DNA from: Euborellia annulipes
Lineage: Eukaryota > Arthropoda > Insecta > Dermaptera > Anisolabididae
NCBI GenBank assembly: GCA_023213315.1
Contig: JAKCPI010014921.1
Span: 22,963 to 86,962, forward strand
Length of the DNA stretch: 64,000 nt
Reading direction: 5' to 3'
Shown: in pieces, positions 32,088 through 43,830 of the stretch
How positions within the stretch are numbered: position 1 is the first letter of the stretch
Layout of the letters: each line of letters starts with the position of its first letter
The notes under the pieces: generated by a model
Database searches by the model: none
The model's input: the letters and a program-made list of their open reading frames with translations, nothing else
Told to the model about the DNA's origin: nothing
Program-made: the position numbers and the translations under genes

Positions 32088-33368
32088 CCGTCAAAGAGGG
32101 ATACTTTGAACATCGAGGGTAACTTTGAACAAAAAAAAAATTTTGTTTAAACCAGTTAGGCAATTTTATTTGCATGCAAATATATGAAACGTTTATTTGT
32201 GTTGGCAGTTTAGATTTCAAAGATTTAGTGTAGTGTGTTAAATTTTTCTATTTCGGCAGAACTGAATGTCATTCGCTATCAAGAAAAAAACGTTCAAATT
32301 TAGTTTTAAAAGGTGAGTAAACTTTTATCTTAATTTCAGTATTATTGTATGTTTTCTTTTCAAAATTTTATTGCATTTAATAATTTGTTCGTTTTTGTAA
32401 CTATTGCAATAAAAGCTTTATGCTTTTTATTAAACATAATTTTAATATCAATTTTTATTTAAAATATAACCTTAAATTGTAAAAATTAGTATAACTTTGA
32501 ACACCCGTTCAAAGTTACCTTCACATGTTCAATGTTAGCAAATTGTAACATATTTTAATAAAATTAATAAATAATTTGTGTGCTTTTGTTTACAGCACTA
32601 CAAGAAGCAATTGGGAAGTAGAACATATAAAAATTATACACTAGGCTGTTTATTAAAAGACACAAAAACTCCTTGGCCCAAAAATTGACCCAAAACATAA
32701 AAAGTGGCAGAGCTAAAGTTGGGAAAGAAGTTATCACATCATACTTTAGTAATTTAGAGATTACTTTAAAAGACGTTGATGAAAATGGTGATGAAATTAA
32801 TGTGCCGCCTACGCACATATTTAATTACGACGAGACCAATTTGTCGGATGATCCGGGTCGCAAAACTTGCATCTTGTAGCGAATTGTACCAAAATGTTTA
32901 AAATAAATTTTTATTTACTATTTATCACCTACCAAAATATTATTTAATGCCTATTTTGCATGCATTTTTGAACAACTTTACAGTACTTAAGCTATAGAAG
33001 CAATGTATAAGCAAAACATATACAAAAAAAATTTTCTTGGTTTTTTTTCGCTGAGACGAAACTAATATTTTTGTGAACTCTTAAATTGTATTTATTACCT
33101 TTGAAAGTTACTCTGCGATTGGTATTTCGTTGAAATTTGACCAAAAACATGCAGTGTTCAAAGATTCATTACTCATATACCTAACTTTGAACAGCTGTAT
33201 TTTATAAAAAAAAGACATTTCGTGTAAGTTGAATGAATAAATTACTATATAAAAACATTGTTAATAGCGGTATACATCTTCCTTATTTAGTTGAAAAATT
33301 TAATCATAATATCTTTAGAGTTATTCAACTTTTACGAAAAAAGTGTTCAAAGTATCCCTCTTTGACGG
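32088..33368 (+). mobile_element. Decayed pogo/Tigger-like DNA transposon
   Basis: Terminal inverted repeats CCGTCAAAGAGGGATACTTT and AAAGTATCCCTCTTTGACGG are flanked by TA on both sides (32086-32087 and 33369-33370), with further TTTGAAC subterminal repeats. The 1281-bp length and a single surviving transposase fragment show an internally deleted element. A donor-like AAG|GTGAGT (32310) and acceptor TTGTTTACAG (about 32596) suggest the parent had an intron. Confidence 0.85.
32673..32879 (+). pseudogene. Transposase fragment (DDE domain, pogo/jerky-like)
   Basis: 68 codons containing NVPPTHIFNYDETNLSDDPG. The IFNYDETNLSDDPG block holds the first catalytic Asp of the DDE domain in pogo/Tigger/JRK-type transposases. 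The frame stops shortly after (TAG at 32877) and no second or third acidic block is found, so this is a broken gene. Upstream, a TRSNWEVEHI-like reading may be the remains of the N-terminal DNA-binding part. Confidence 0.8.
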
Positions 33369-33612
33369 TACTTTTGTAATGTTGATGTCTTTATGCTCAA
33401 AATAAGAATTTAATTTTTTTACACAAAATACTGTAAAACCAATAATAATAATTATAATTTTTTAAAAAGAAAATTTCAAAACCTTCACAGAGCCTCCGGA
33501 GGCAGTGGCTCCACCACGAGGGAGGGTTTTAACCCTCTTCCCAACAGGAAAGAGAGTATTAATTAATATTATTATTTGAAATTCCTATCGGGATCTCCGT
33601 TTATATCCCCGA

Positions 33613-33863
33613 CAGGGGCGTATTTGGGGGGGGCCGAGGGGGCCCGGCCCCCCCCGAAATTTCCCAAACACATATACATATATAGGGATATACAGACATC
33701 AGCGCAACAAATTTTTCCGCAGGATGGACAACTTTGGTTCCTCAATAGAAAAAATGTTCCTCAAAAAATTTCGTGTGAAAAAAGTATAGTTTCTTAAAAA
33801 AAAAATTTTCCTCAGAAAAATTTTTGAGTGGCCCCCCCGAAAAAATTTCTATATACGCCCCTG
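33613..33863. mobile_element. hAT-type MITE, CAGGGGCGT family, with TSD
   Basis: Termini CAGGGGCGTATTTGG and ATATACGCCCCTG are flanked by the exact duplication ATCCCCGA (33605-33612 and 33864-33871). The interior is almost identical to 16960-17216, including AACAAATTTTTCCGCAGGAT. Short open frames through it are shared by both copies because the copies are similar, not because they are coding. Confidence 0.95.
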
Positions 33864-34329
33864 ATCCCCGAGGTGCTTAAGTGCACGAAGAAACACACCT
33901 CAAACCCTACCGGCCCCCCGTGAAGTTATAGCATTTTCTATCTCTCCTTCGTTCGTTTCTAGCTAGTCAGTCACACCACATTTTTAAATTATGTGATCCG
34001 AATAGCTGAACTGGAACAATTGCTGTTCCTAGATGTTGAACTGTTCAGTTGCAATTGACTTATAAAATCCCATGCACACGATGATTCTTATTAATCGCTT
34101 TTCAGCATTTGACATGAACACAACTCCGCAAAATGACGCCATTTATTTCACATAATCATGGATACTAGAAAAGCTAGAAATTGTCGCTCAAATTGTTATT
34201 CTAATAAAACAATAAATAAATACAGGTTTCTATTTTGACGTGAAGTCGTCTTACAATGCATGTATAGTGGCTAGGTCGGGAGGCATGCACAAAAAAGTTA
34301 GTGGTTGAATAATTCCTCTGTCTTAAGAG

Positions 34330-34482
34330 CATGGCCTAACTAGGGGTGCCGGGGTGCCCCCCCCCCCCAGAAAGCTCCCAGGCCCAAGAAAAATTGAAAA
34401 AATATGGGGAATATCAGGGCCCCCGGAGGATAGCCGGGTCCCATGCCCCCCCCCCCAGCTAAATTCTCTAGTTACGCCCATG
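34330..34482. mobile_element. Short hAT-type MITE
   Basis: Termini CATGGCCTAACTAGGG and CTAGTTACGCCCATG are flanked by CTTAAGAG and CTTAAGAT (7 of 8 bases match). C-runs lie inside. Same terminal type as 17305-17431. Confidence 0.78.
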
Positions 34483-34799
34483 CTTAAGATATTTAATTAT
34501 ATTAATATTGATTATTTAAATAGTATATTATATATATAAAACATGGTATTATTTAAATAGTAAACTTAATTAATATTTTATTTATATCAGCTTTTATTGT
34601 ATATGAATTTCAAAAACTTATAGATCAACAAGTTATTGAACCAACCTTTAGAGAGTCGGCCGAATTAATTTCTTTCTTTTAATTAAAAAGTGATATATAT
34701 ATTTTATTTAAATACTAAAATAAAGAAATAATTAATATTTTATTTGAAATTAATAGAAAAAAATGTTTTAATTTTTTGGTGTATTTCATCAAGTGATTG

Positions 34800-37070
34800 A
34801 ACCAACTTTTATAAGAGAGCTCGCCTCTGCTTTCCAAGTGTGTGCGTGTCTGTGTGTGTGTGCTTCTCATCACCTGTCAAGTTCAGTTAACAATTATCTC
34901 AATTTTATAAGGTATTTATTATTTAATTTGCATTTCTTTCTCTTTTTTTGTTTTAATTAGATATTTTCTACTAATTTAATTTGTAAATTAAATTTCATTA
35001 CGACTTAAAATGTGTAGAGATTATCGTTGAATGTCATTTGCTCCTATTGGTTATGATTCTATCTTATTCTCTCTTTTATTTCGTATTTTCGACTTTTTAA
35101 AGTTATTCCCTATTTTATTAATATATTTAAAATGGTTTAAGTGATTTATTAAATAATAAATTTTAATCTTTTATTATTATTTTCATCTTTTGTCAAATGG
35201 GTGCATTCCCTTAACATGGACTGATTATAAAAATTAATCTTTTTTTTAAATTATTTATTTTAAATTTAGATTTTGAACAATCACCCCTCGTTTTAGATTT
35301 CATGACTTTGATTTTTTTAATTTTTTTTAATTATAGGCCCTATCTTTTCTTTCTTTTTTTTTTTTTGCACAATTCCAATTATTTCTATTTCCTTTTTATT
35401 TTCTTCACTTTTCATTATTTTAATTTCAAAGTAAACTAAAGGATAAAAGAGCACATCAATAAATTTAATACTTAAATCAAATTCTTTTTGCAAAGATGTT
35501 ATTCGAATTTTTAATTTTCCATATATATATAGGCCTATACACCTGTATAAATAATTCTATTTGAATCTTTTCTAAGACTATCATCTAAAATTTAATATTT
35601 TTTATTTTTAGGTTTTTAAATTTGGACAGTATCAATAAAAAATGACTAAAATTTGAAAGTCTTTAAGAACAAGAAAGTAACAAACATCAAGATTTTATTT
35701 TCAAATGTAAGTAATCACCCCATAGATTTTCTTATGTGATTATTTCATTGTTTGTATAAAAGAAGATGAAAATATTTTTTGAATTCTCTTATAATTTTGA
35801 ACTATAAAAAGTTTCCATTCATTTTTTTTTTTTTTTTAACATTGAAATAATCATATAATTTAATATTGGCCATATCGGAGCTTTATAAATCTTAAAAAAA
35901 AAACAACTTATTTTCACATTATTTTTACATGATTTCAAAGAAAGCTTATTTCGTAAATAGCTAATAATCTTCACTTGAATATGAAACTTTAAACTTAGGT
36001 TATATATATATGCATATATGTTTAGGCCATTTCATTTAATTAATTATTACTTTAATTTTTGACTTACCAAGATCTACTCCAGGTTGACTGCTCTTCTAAA
36101 AGAGAATATGACATTCATTATATATTTAATATCAGAATGAATTGAAAGAAAATTATATAGTATTAGAAAAGAAAGAATTTTTTATGGATGACTTTTGTCT
36201 CTCTCGTCACTAAGAAATATAAATGAACAAAATTTAATATTAAATTATTATAATACTGTATTTTCTTTTATTTTTCAGAAGCTCGGGTTTCACTTCAAAT
36301 CTAAGCGCTACTCTCTCTCACACCCTCTTCAAGGCCCAAATTAAGTCATATCTCGACGGATGGTTCTCACCTTTGGAAAGGGATGTCGAATGACAATCTA
36401 GTAGTATAAAGAACCTCAGCAGAACCAAATTATATCAATTCACCCAATGATATTCCCGAAACACAAGAGGGGCATCATCCCTTCATTACCAAGCTAACGA
36501 CTATTAGTAGAACATGTCAAGTCTTCTTTTGGTCTTTATATATTTGGACTTATCGTTATTTGGAACAAACTAGCTTCCATAGGCATCATAAGTCTTTGGA
36601 CTTTATTCATCCATTCAAAAAAAGATGAAATCAGAAGTGACTGCGTCTCATTAGATTTGTTGAAACTCTAGTGAGATTTTTTTCTTCAAAATATAAAATT
36701 AGGTATCTATTATATCTATTAATTTTATTCTATTATTCTAATATTAAATAAATATTAATTTAATTTTAGATTTGATTATGAATCATCTGAGATGGTTTAA
36801 CTTTGAGTGAGAACAAAATGACATCCAATCATCAAAAATATATATATATAAGGTAATATCTATTTAATATTATATATCTTTGTTCTTTTCTTAGTTTAAT
36901 TTATTTTTTTGAAAACTGTGGATTAAATGAAAGTATAAATGGGGAGATATAGTTTATTGAATATATATATATATATATATATTTGCATATTGACTTGATA
37001 TTATCGAATATAAATTTACTAATCATTAATTCAAACTAATTTTTTTAACTTTTTCTTTTTTTAATTTCAG
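34800..37070 (+). other. AT-rich region with exon-like segments
   Basis: No protein gene. Several segments look like non-coding exons: one ending TTTTATAAG|GTATTT near 34911 with TCAGTT just upstream, 35612-35706 (TTATTTTTAG in front, GTAAGT behind), a segment starting after TTTTTCAG at 36279, and 36769-36850 (TAATTTTAG / GTAATA). All have stops in every frame. They may be the start of the duplicated locus described below, but AT-rich DNA produces such sites by chance. Confidence 0.35.
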
Positions 37071-37141
37071 AATTCGTTATCAGATGCTTCTTGTCGTTAG
37101 TGCAGCCAGATGAACTCAACGTTATTTAGAGTTCCTATTTG
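37071..37141 (+). repeat. Exon-like module D, copy 1
   Basis: Preceded by TTTTTTTAATTTCAG and followed by GTGAGC. It contains AGATGAACTCAACGTTATTT and ends TTCCTATTTG. It matches copy 2 at 42932-42990. Stops occur in all frames. A further exon-like segment follows at 37266-37396 (GTTATAG in front, GTAAAT behind), seen only once. Confidence 0.55.
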
Positions 37142-37545
37142 GTGAGCTTAATATTTGAATCACTTTATTTTTCCAATAATATTACTAAGAAAGTTGGTCT
37201 AAAAATCAAAGAAGAAATGACAAATTTTTGTAAACAATTTTGTATTATTATCCCTTGTTATAGATTTTCGCTCCCCACTTGAAGATGACTGCACTCCCCG
37301 TCACTCGATTCAGAGCGCTTGAAGTCAGGCTCGGACTTTAGAAATTCGCATTTCGGTTCAGTAGCAACATCTCAATCTCCCTCTTCTCTTTCTCAGGTAA
37401 ATAAACATTATTCAATTATTCATCCCTTGTCAATTAATAATTAAATATGCCTAGTGGGATGGAATAATGGAATAATGGATAAAAAAACATTGAATTATAT
37501 TCATTTCTATTGAATTTTTCCCAAATATCCTTTTCTAATAGAAAA

Positions 37546-38210
37546 AAATCTGGTGTGACTGTCGCACAGCCCACAACTTTCTCTTACCTTAGGTAATCGA
37601 AAGTTGTGTTCTGTGCTTGTGTGAGTTACATACATTCAGAATATACATTTTAAAGAGCATCTAAAAAATAATTTAACAAGACATGTGAGTATTTTTTATT
37701 GGTGAGGCCAAACATCCCATGGCCCCCTATGGCGCATAAGTGAAAAATTTTTCACGTTTTCGTTACGAGTTAGTAACTTGCGCGACTAACTGCAAATAAG
37801 GGGAAGTGAGTTTTATTGGTGCAGGTCGAGGGTCCGGTGGCCTGGTGCAATGGTTAGCACGCCTATGCCCCGGAAAGGCGGAGATCCTGGGTTCGATTCC
37901 CGGGGGCCATGGGATGTTTGGCCTCGTCAATAAAAAACACTCACAGTCTTGTTAAATATATCTATGACTAGTTAAGTCCAAATCGAGTTATTTTGAATAC
38001 TATTATCTTATTCAAATATATAGATCTCGAAAAATATTTAGGTAAAAAATAATTGATTTTTGAATTTTAATCAAAATCGTTGGAGCAAATTTTGAGAAAA
38101 TCGAAAAAAACTGAAAAAGTACATCAGTAAAGTATTAGTACTCTTTGGCTGATTTTGTTTAAAAGCTTATTTTCACTGTCCAGGAGGGTACAAAACTTAA
38201 AAATAAAATT
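37546..38210 (+). repeat. HP1 repeat holding a nested palindrome with tRNA-like sequence
   Basis: The HP1 5' hairpin (AATCTGGTGTGACTGTCGCA) and the middle part up to CAGGAGGGTA are recognisable. Inside lies a foldback at 37672-37965 (arms TAACAAGACATGTGAGT and CTCACAGTCTTGTTA, then CATCCCATGGCCCCC / GGGGGCCATGGGATG). One inner side of the foldback is a tRNA-like sequence at 37842-37912. Confidence 0.7.
37842..37912 (+). repeat. tRNA-like sequence (SINE2 head), not a functional tRNA
   Basis: It has a good D-arm (GTGC AATGGTTA GCAC), a T-arm with GGGTTCGATTCCC and acceptor-like GGCC/GGCC ends. The anticodon arm CGCCT/AGGCG would need an oversized loop and the acceptor stem is imperfect. It therefore looks like a Pol III-type retroposon head. 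Related copy at 7430-7640. Confidence 0.6.
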
Positions 38211-38264
38211 TCAACCTATTAATTACCCCATTTGAAGCTAATACCCGATAAACATACTAAGTTA

Positions 38265-38707
38265 ATATACTTTTATATTTAAACTTGAGAAAGGAAAGGA
38301 TTACGGGAAAATAAAACAATTATTTAATAAAATAATCTTTATTGAATACTTAAAATATGATGATAGAAGAAGATTAAAAAAAATATTTCTTTGTTTCAGA
38401 AGAGAGGGCTTAAAAAAGCAAATCCATCTGCGTCAAGGGGGGCAAGAGGCTAGTCGATTGAACTCATCACTCTGCAAAGGCTGCTGGCCTTGGGCTGGTT
38501 CTGCACTGGCCATGTCGTAGCTCAAGAAAATAGTGGAGTGGCGAGGACGGCATACGATATGGGACTCCTGGAATGACTACAAGAGGAGTACCTAGGAAGA
38601 CTTGGTTTCAACGAGAGATATGATCGAGCAGGCGAAGAAGAATAATAATGATGCATCTATGGTTAATTATTAAGATGAACTCATCCCTCATCTCGCGTTA
38701 CCATTTG
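38265..38707 (+). repeat. Exon-like module K, copy 1 (fused to a D-like end)
   Basis: The upstream part (GGAAAGGATTACGGGAAAAT, ATATGATGATAGAAGAAG, TTTCTTTGTTTCAG) is shared with 48930-49071 and 56945-57064. The exon-like part 38400-38707 contains CATCTGCGTCAAG and CGATTGAACTCATC and ends TTACCATTTG|GTGAGT, like module D. No protein frame is conserved through all copies. Confidence 0.65.
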
Positions 38708-38924
38708 GTGAGTTTATTATTTTGAACATTTCATTTTTCTATTAATATTAATAATTAGTAGCTGTCAGTCGAGGAAATGACAAAATTTGCCGTCCAATTT
38801 TATTTTATTCTTTCTTATTTAAACTGAAGTCAAATTTTTACTTCTTTTATTTTTTTATTTCTTACCTAAAACAACCCTATTTTATTTTATAAAAAAATTT
38901 TTTTATTCGACTTTTTACTTTCTC

Positions 38925-39588
38925 TTACCTCTATATATATATGTTAATATATATAGAGAGGGAAAGTATTGGATTCATGTCAAAAATTCGATGTCGAGAT
39001 TTTGATGGATTTTCACGTTTTGAGGTCCCCTGAATCCAAAAAAGTGGTTTTCGCGACATGGTCTGTCGTGTGTGTGTGTGTCTGTCTGTCTGTGAACAAA
39101 ATATCTCAAGACCGAAAAGAGCTAGGCGGTTGAAATATTATATTTAAGTTAGGCGCCCCCATGGGACGTGACACGAAGCTTTTTAACAAAATCTACCAAA
39201 GAGTACTAGTACTTTACTGATGCACTTTTTCAGTTTTTTTCGATTTTCTCAAAATTCGCTCCAACGATTTTTTTTTTAATTCAAAAATCAATTATTTTTT
39301 AGATTCTCTTTAAAATGTATATTCTTATTTTGTGATTGAAATCTTCTGAAGACCACTTTACTCTTGTACTCCATAGGAAAGATAGGAGAAAAGGTTGCCA
39401 TGGTAACAAAATATAAATATTTTCCCATACTTATAAATTTTACATCTTGAAAATCGAATGTACCGTACTGTCGGAAACTAAATACATGTCGACACAAAAA
39501 ATCTGGCATGACAAGCACAATACACAACTTTCGATTACCGAAGGTAAGAGAAAGTTATGTGCTGTGCGCCAGTCCCACCAGATTTTTC
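38925..39588 (-). repeat. HP1 repeat, near full length
   Basis: Minus-strand copy with both terminal hairpins: TACTTTCTCTTACC...TATATAGAG at the left and CGATTACCGAAGGTAAGAG...ACCAGATTTTT at the right. The TG tract between 39065 and 39092 is the variable microsatellite. Non-coding. Confidence 0.85.
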
Positions 39589-39837
39589 CTAATTTTTTTA
39601 AATTCTATTGTTACTAGATTTTTATTATTCTAATCTAATTAATTAAGGGAGGGAACAGAAATGTATTTTATCTTCTTACAAATTTTAAATACATCTTAAT
39701 ATTGAAATGGATTTTTATACATTTACTTATTCAAATTTCAAAGGGTGTGCATTTTAATGGGTGTTAACTGTTATTAGAATTTAAAATCTTAAAATTTTTT
39801 TCTATCCATCTTACTCAAATGTTTACCTTTTATTTAA

Positions 39838-40445
39838 TTGTTAACCGTCGACGTTTCGGTCGCAAATCACGACCTTCCAGGAGTGGGGATTAATGAATTT
39901 TGTCGGGGGGGGGTTTTATTATTATTTTATTTTATTTTATTTAAGGACTTTGTGGGCATCTATGGATCTATGGACCTTTCCTATTTATTAAATTGATTGG
40001 TAACAAATTCAATTGAAATTAAAGCGAAATCAAAATTTAGATTACTAGTTTTATAACATTGTGAACTCGGGGGGCGAGCCCCCCCCCCCTAATCCGCCCT
40101 GTCCCCAGGACGATAATTGTAGAATAAAGATTAACAGTATTAAAATTTTAACTATCTTGAAATTATACAATATTTATTAATTTATAATCAAAATTTCTTT
40201 AGATTACTAGTTTTATAACATTGTGAATCCGGGGGATCGCCCCCCCCCCCCTTAATCCGCCCTTCCCCAGGACGATTAATTGTTAGAATATAAGATTAAC
40301 AGTATTAAAATTTTAACTATCCTTGCAAATTATACAATATTTATTTAATTTATATGTATTAAGAGTGAATGACTCGTTCGCTTAGGGCTTCTTACAATCA
40401 ATGGTGATTTGCGACCGAAACGTCGATGGTCAACATTTAAATAAA
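39838..40445. repeat. Palindromic element with decayed hammerhead motifs and a tandem duplication
   Basis: Arms carry GTCGACGTTTCGGTCGCAAA and TTTGCGACCGAAACGTCGAT, and both keep GACC GAAACGTC. The CTGANGA cores are damaged (CTGGAAG on the left, missing on the right). The centre holds a 162-bp direct duplication (AGATTACTAGTTTTATAACA starting at 40039 and again at 40201), each unit with a C-run followed by TAATCCGCCC. Confidence 0.65.
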
Positions 40446-40635
40446 GGTCTTTATTTAATTCCTGCATTCCATTAATTAATGGCTGCAAAGTCCTATACCC
40501 AATTCAAATATTTACTCAAATATATTTTTTTAATAGGCTTTCACTATATGGTACAGGGTAACCATCTTATTTTAAGTTCTTTTTGAATTTTTATACTAAT
40601 GTCGCTTTCTTTCTAATTCATTTTCTTAACTAAAA

Positions 40636-40893
40636 AAAAAAAAAAAAAACACTCATACTTTTTTCTAATTCACACTCACACACCCATTCACACAGTCTTT
40701 TCGGCAACTCAGGCCATATAAGACTTTTACGATATCCGTTATTGATTAATATACATATGTGGGATCCAGGCATTCTTATTTAAGCCATTTTGTATCCAAA
40801 TGATTTAAATAAAATCATCGGACTGCCTGGGATCCGAACCCGCGACTCTTGGTACACAAGGCCAGCACGCTAACCCCTACACCAAGCCCGCTT
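40636..40893 (-). repeat. tRNA-derived SINE (SINE1), most complete copy
   Basis: On the minus strand it starts GCGGGCTTGGTGTAGGGGTT, an A-box-like region. Then come GCGTGCTGGCC and the B-box GGTTCGGATCCCAGG, a body with GATTTTATTTAAATCATTTG, and a CA-rich tail next to an A/T run. A and B boxes are spaced as in tRNA genes. Copies at 26185-26433 and 58866-59027. Confidence 0.8.
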
Positions 40894-41039
40894 ATTCCAA
40901 TTATAATTATTATTTATTTCCTTTTTTTCTCTTTAAATTTATTTTATTTAACTCGCAATATACATAAAGTGGGAGAGGGTGTAAATCATCCCTTCTAAAA
41001 ACTTAAAATAAATGGTATAAAATATTAGTTATCGACCAA

Positions 41040-41566
41040 TTTCTTTGCTGAAATATTATTATATTTATTATCGGCATCGTGGCCATTTAGAACCGGTCCC
41101 TATTTATTTCAATTGATTTGTATCTAAATCAATTAATATATAAGGTTTTCGGAGAAAAATACACCAGCGCGCTGGTCCATAGAGGTCATATTTTTTCTTA
41201 AAACTTTAAGCATTCCCTTTGTTTTTGTCCCCAAGGGACCAAATTAATTCCAAATTTCAATAAAACTAGAAATGTATTATTTAGAATCTTTTATTTCTTA
41301 AAATTACGTCAAATAATACATAATTAATAGAACTAATAGAGATAGATTAAATTGTTTCATCTGTCAAAGTTCCTCAGCATAAATTCGTTCATATTTCTTT
41401 TTCATTTCATAATTATTTGTCAATCGTATTTTTCAATTCGATTATATAAAATTATATTTAACAAATATGTGAGTAGTTTAGGGTTTATTCAAATCCGAAT
41501 TGTACATGCCTTATCTTCTGTTTTAATCTTCTTGTCTATCTTTTGTGAAAAAATAATTGTATCTTA
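41040..41566. other. AT-rich sequence, nothing recognised
   Basis: The stretch at 41195-41290 resembles 8800-8915 (TTTTGTCC(C/A)CAAGGGAC), so an old repeat is present. No gene is seen. Confidence 0.45.
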
Positions 41567-42240
41567 AAAAAAATCTGGTGTGACTGGTCGCACAGCACAC
41601 AACTTTCTCTTACCTTCGGTAATCGAAAGTTGTGTTCTGTGCTTGTCACACCAGATTTTTTGTGTCGACATATATTTAGTTCCCGACAGTACGGAACGTA
41701 TGAATTCACACTGTGTCAGATGTAAAATTTATAAGTTTGGGAAAATATTTATATTTTGTTACCATTACAACCATTTCTCCTATCTTCCCTATGAAATACA
41801 AGAGTAAAGTGGTCTTCAGAAGATTTCAATCACAAAATGAGAATATACATTTTAAAGAGAATCTAAAAAATAATTGATTTTTGAATTTAAAAAAAAATCG
41901 TTGGAGCGAATTTTGAGAAAATCGAAAAAAACTGAAAAAGTGCATCAGTAAAGTACTAGTACTTTTTGGTCGATTTTGTTCAAAAGCTTCGTGTCACGTC
42001 CCATGGGGGCGCCTAACTTAAATATAATATTTCAACCGCCTAGCTCTTTTCGGTCTTGAGATATTTTGCTCACAGACAGACAGACACACACACACACACA
42101 GACCATGACGCGAAAACCACTTTTCAGGACCTTAAAACGTGAAAATCCATCAAAATCTCGACATCGAATTTTTGACATGAATCCAATACTTTCTCTCTAT
42201 ATATATATTAACATATATATATAGAGGTAAGAGAAAGTAA
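41567..42240 (+). repeat. HP1 repeat, full length
   Basis: 5' hairpin AATCTGGTGTGACTGG...CACACCAGATTTT, GTGTCGACATATATTTAGTT, the middle conserved blocks, a CA tract, and the 3' hairpin ACTTTCTCTCTATATATA / TATATAGAGGTAAGAGAAAG. The tail is then repeated twice more in tandem (42250-42427 and 42428-42460), as if the 3' end had been copied again. Confidence 0.88.
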
Positions 42241-42478
42241 AAAGTCGAATAAAAAAAAACACACACACAGACAGACAGACAGACCATGTCGCGAAAACCA
42301 CTTTTTTGGATTCAGGGGACCTCAAAACGTGAAGATCCATCAAAATCTCGACATCGAATTTTTGACATGAATCCAATACTTTCTCTATATATTAACATAA
42401 ATATAGAGGTAAGAGAAAGTAATATATATTAACATATATATAGAGGTAAGAGAAAGTAAAAAATATTTATCTTGTAGA
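42241..42478 (+). repeat. Tandem extra copies of the HP1 3' end
   Basis: It repeats CAGACAGACAGACAGACC, CATGTCGCGAAAACCACTTT and the terminal AT hairpin ending GTAAGAGAAAGTAA, then the hairpin alone once more. Such partial tandem tails fit template slippage or repeated end-joining at the 3' hairpin. Confidence 0.7.
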
Positions 42479-42931
42479 TATCTATTAATTCTTCTATTTT
42501 CTTTCTATTTATTTAATTATTATTCGCCATTAGGGCGGTTCACTCCTAATTAGATTATTTAAACAATTCGTGATTAAATTAAATTTACTATAAATTTATA
42601 AAATAAATTTATTTTCTTAAAGTAAATTTTTAAATCTAAACTTATTACTCATAAAAAAAAGTGAGAATCTTGTTCACATTTCAATTTAATTATTATTTTC
42701 TCTTGTTCATTTGCCAGACTATTTTGTTAACACTGGATTCCGCAACAAGAAACAAGATCTTAAACTCATGCGATGCACGATGACATGCATTCGTGGAAAC
42801 CCGACTTAACACAAACATTTTCAAAATTGATATCTTCAAATTTGGGAAAATAATAATTAAATTGAATATCTATTTGCATAATGACATAAGATTTTCAAAT
42901 ATAACACTTTTAAAATTTTTTTTATTTTCAG

Positions 42932-42990
42932 AATTTGTTCCCAGAGGGGTTAATCGAGATGAACTCAACGTTATTTCGAGTTGCCATTTG
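42932..42990 (+). repeat. Exon-like module D, copy 2
   Basis: TTTTTATTTTCAG in front, GTGAGT behind. It contains GAGATGAACTCAACGTTATT and ends TTGCCATTTG. The intron-like sequence after it (TTTATTTTTCAAATAATAT) also resembles that after 37141 and 38707. Confidence 0.55.
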
Positions 42991-43059
42991 GTGAGTTTTT
43001 ATTTTTCAAATAATATATCCTATGGGAATGACAAAATTTGACTTATAATTTAATTCTTA

Positions 43060-43555
43060 TTTCAAACCATTTACAAATTTTTACCTTCTCTTACCTATAT
43101 TTCGATTTTCGCTACTTTTCACCATACCTACCTCAGTTGAGTGAGCCTCTGCATCGGGATTCTATTTACGTGTTGTTGGTTTAAATTTTTTAAAATAGAA
43201 GGAAAACTTCATTGAACGGTATAAAAGTACTATTATTAGATACAGTATTTTAGTATTTTTAATAGTATTTTTTCTTTTATTAAAATCAATTCGTGATAAA
43301 ATAGAAAATTTTTTTCAATTCTCAATTCAAGATTTTTTTTTTTTTTTAATTATTAACTTATAAATAGGATGCTCGATGTAGAGGTTGATGGGAAGGCAAC
43401 ATCGTATAAAGTCAGAGAACATTTGGGGAGGAGAATTAATAATAATAGAATTTAAACTAGATAACAAAAAAATAATTGATTATTACCTCTTGAAATTTTT
43501 AAACTGCTTTCATTCAAAGTCCTTTTAGTAAATAATAATTTATTTAAATGAAAAA
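43060..43555. other. AT-rich spacer, nothing recognised
   Basis: No ORF, termini or RNA gene is recognisable. Confidence 0.5.
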
Positions 43556-43830
43556 AAATCGGAAATGACTTCCCTAAAACTTTCTCGTATATTCTTTTGG
43601 AATTACTTCTGTGGGTGTGTGTGAACACGATTGCTCAAAACGCAAGCAGCCATTTGGATGAAATTTAGTATATAAACCTTACAGTAAAATTGTAGATTTC
43701 TATAAAATTTTGGGGTAAATAGGTCACCTGGATGTAGTACTTTACCTAAAAAGTTTTTTCCAAAAATTTTGATATTACTAATAATACATATCGACATTCT
43801 AATTAGTAAAGTGGCTAACTCCATTTTTGT
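43556..43830 (-). repeat. HP2 repeat fragment
   Basis: It shares AAACTTTCTCGTATATTCTT, a short GTGTG tract and GTACTTTACCTAAAAAGTTT with the HP2 copies at 5541-6112 and 58470-58865, in reverse orientation to 58470. Confidence 0.6.

Noticed and set aside
37842..37912. A functional tRNA gene
   Set aside because: The D- and T-arms are good, but the anticodon loop is oversized and the acceptor stem imperfect, and it sits in a repeat with a degraded relative at 7430.
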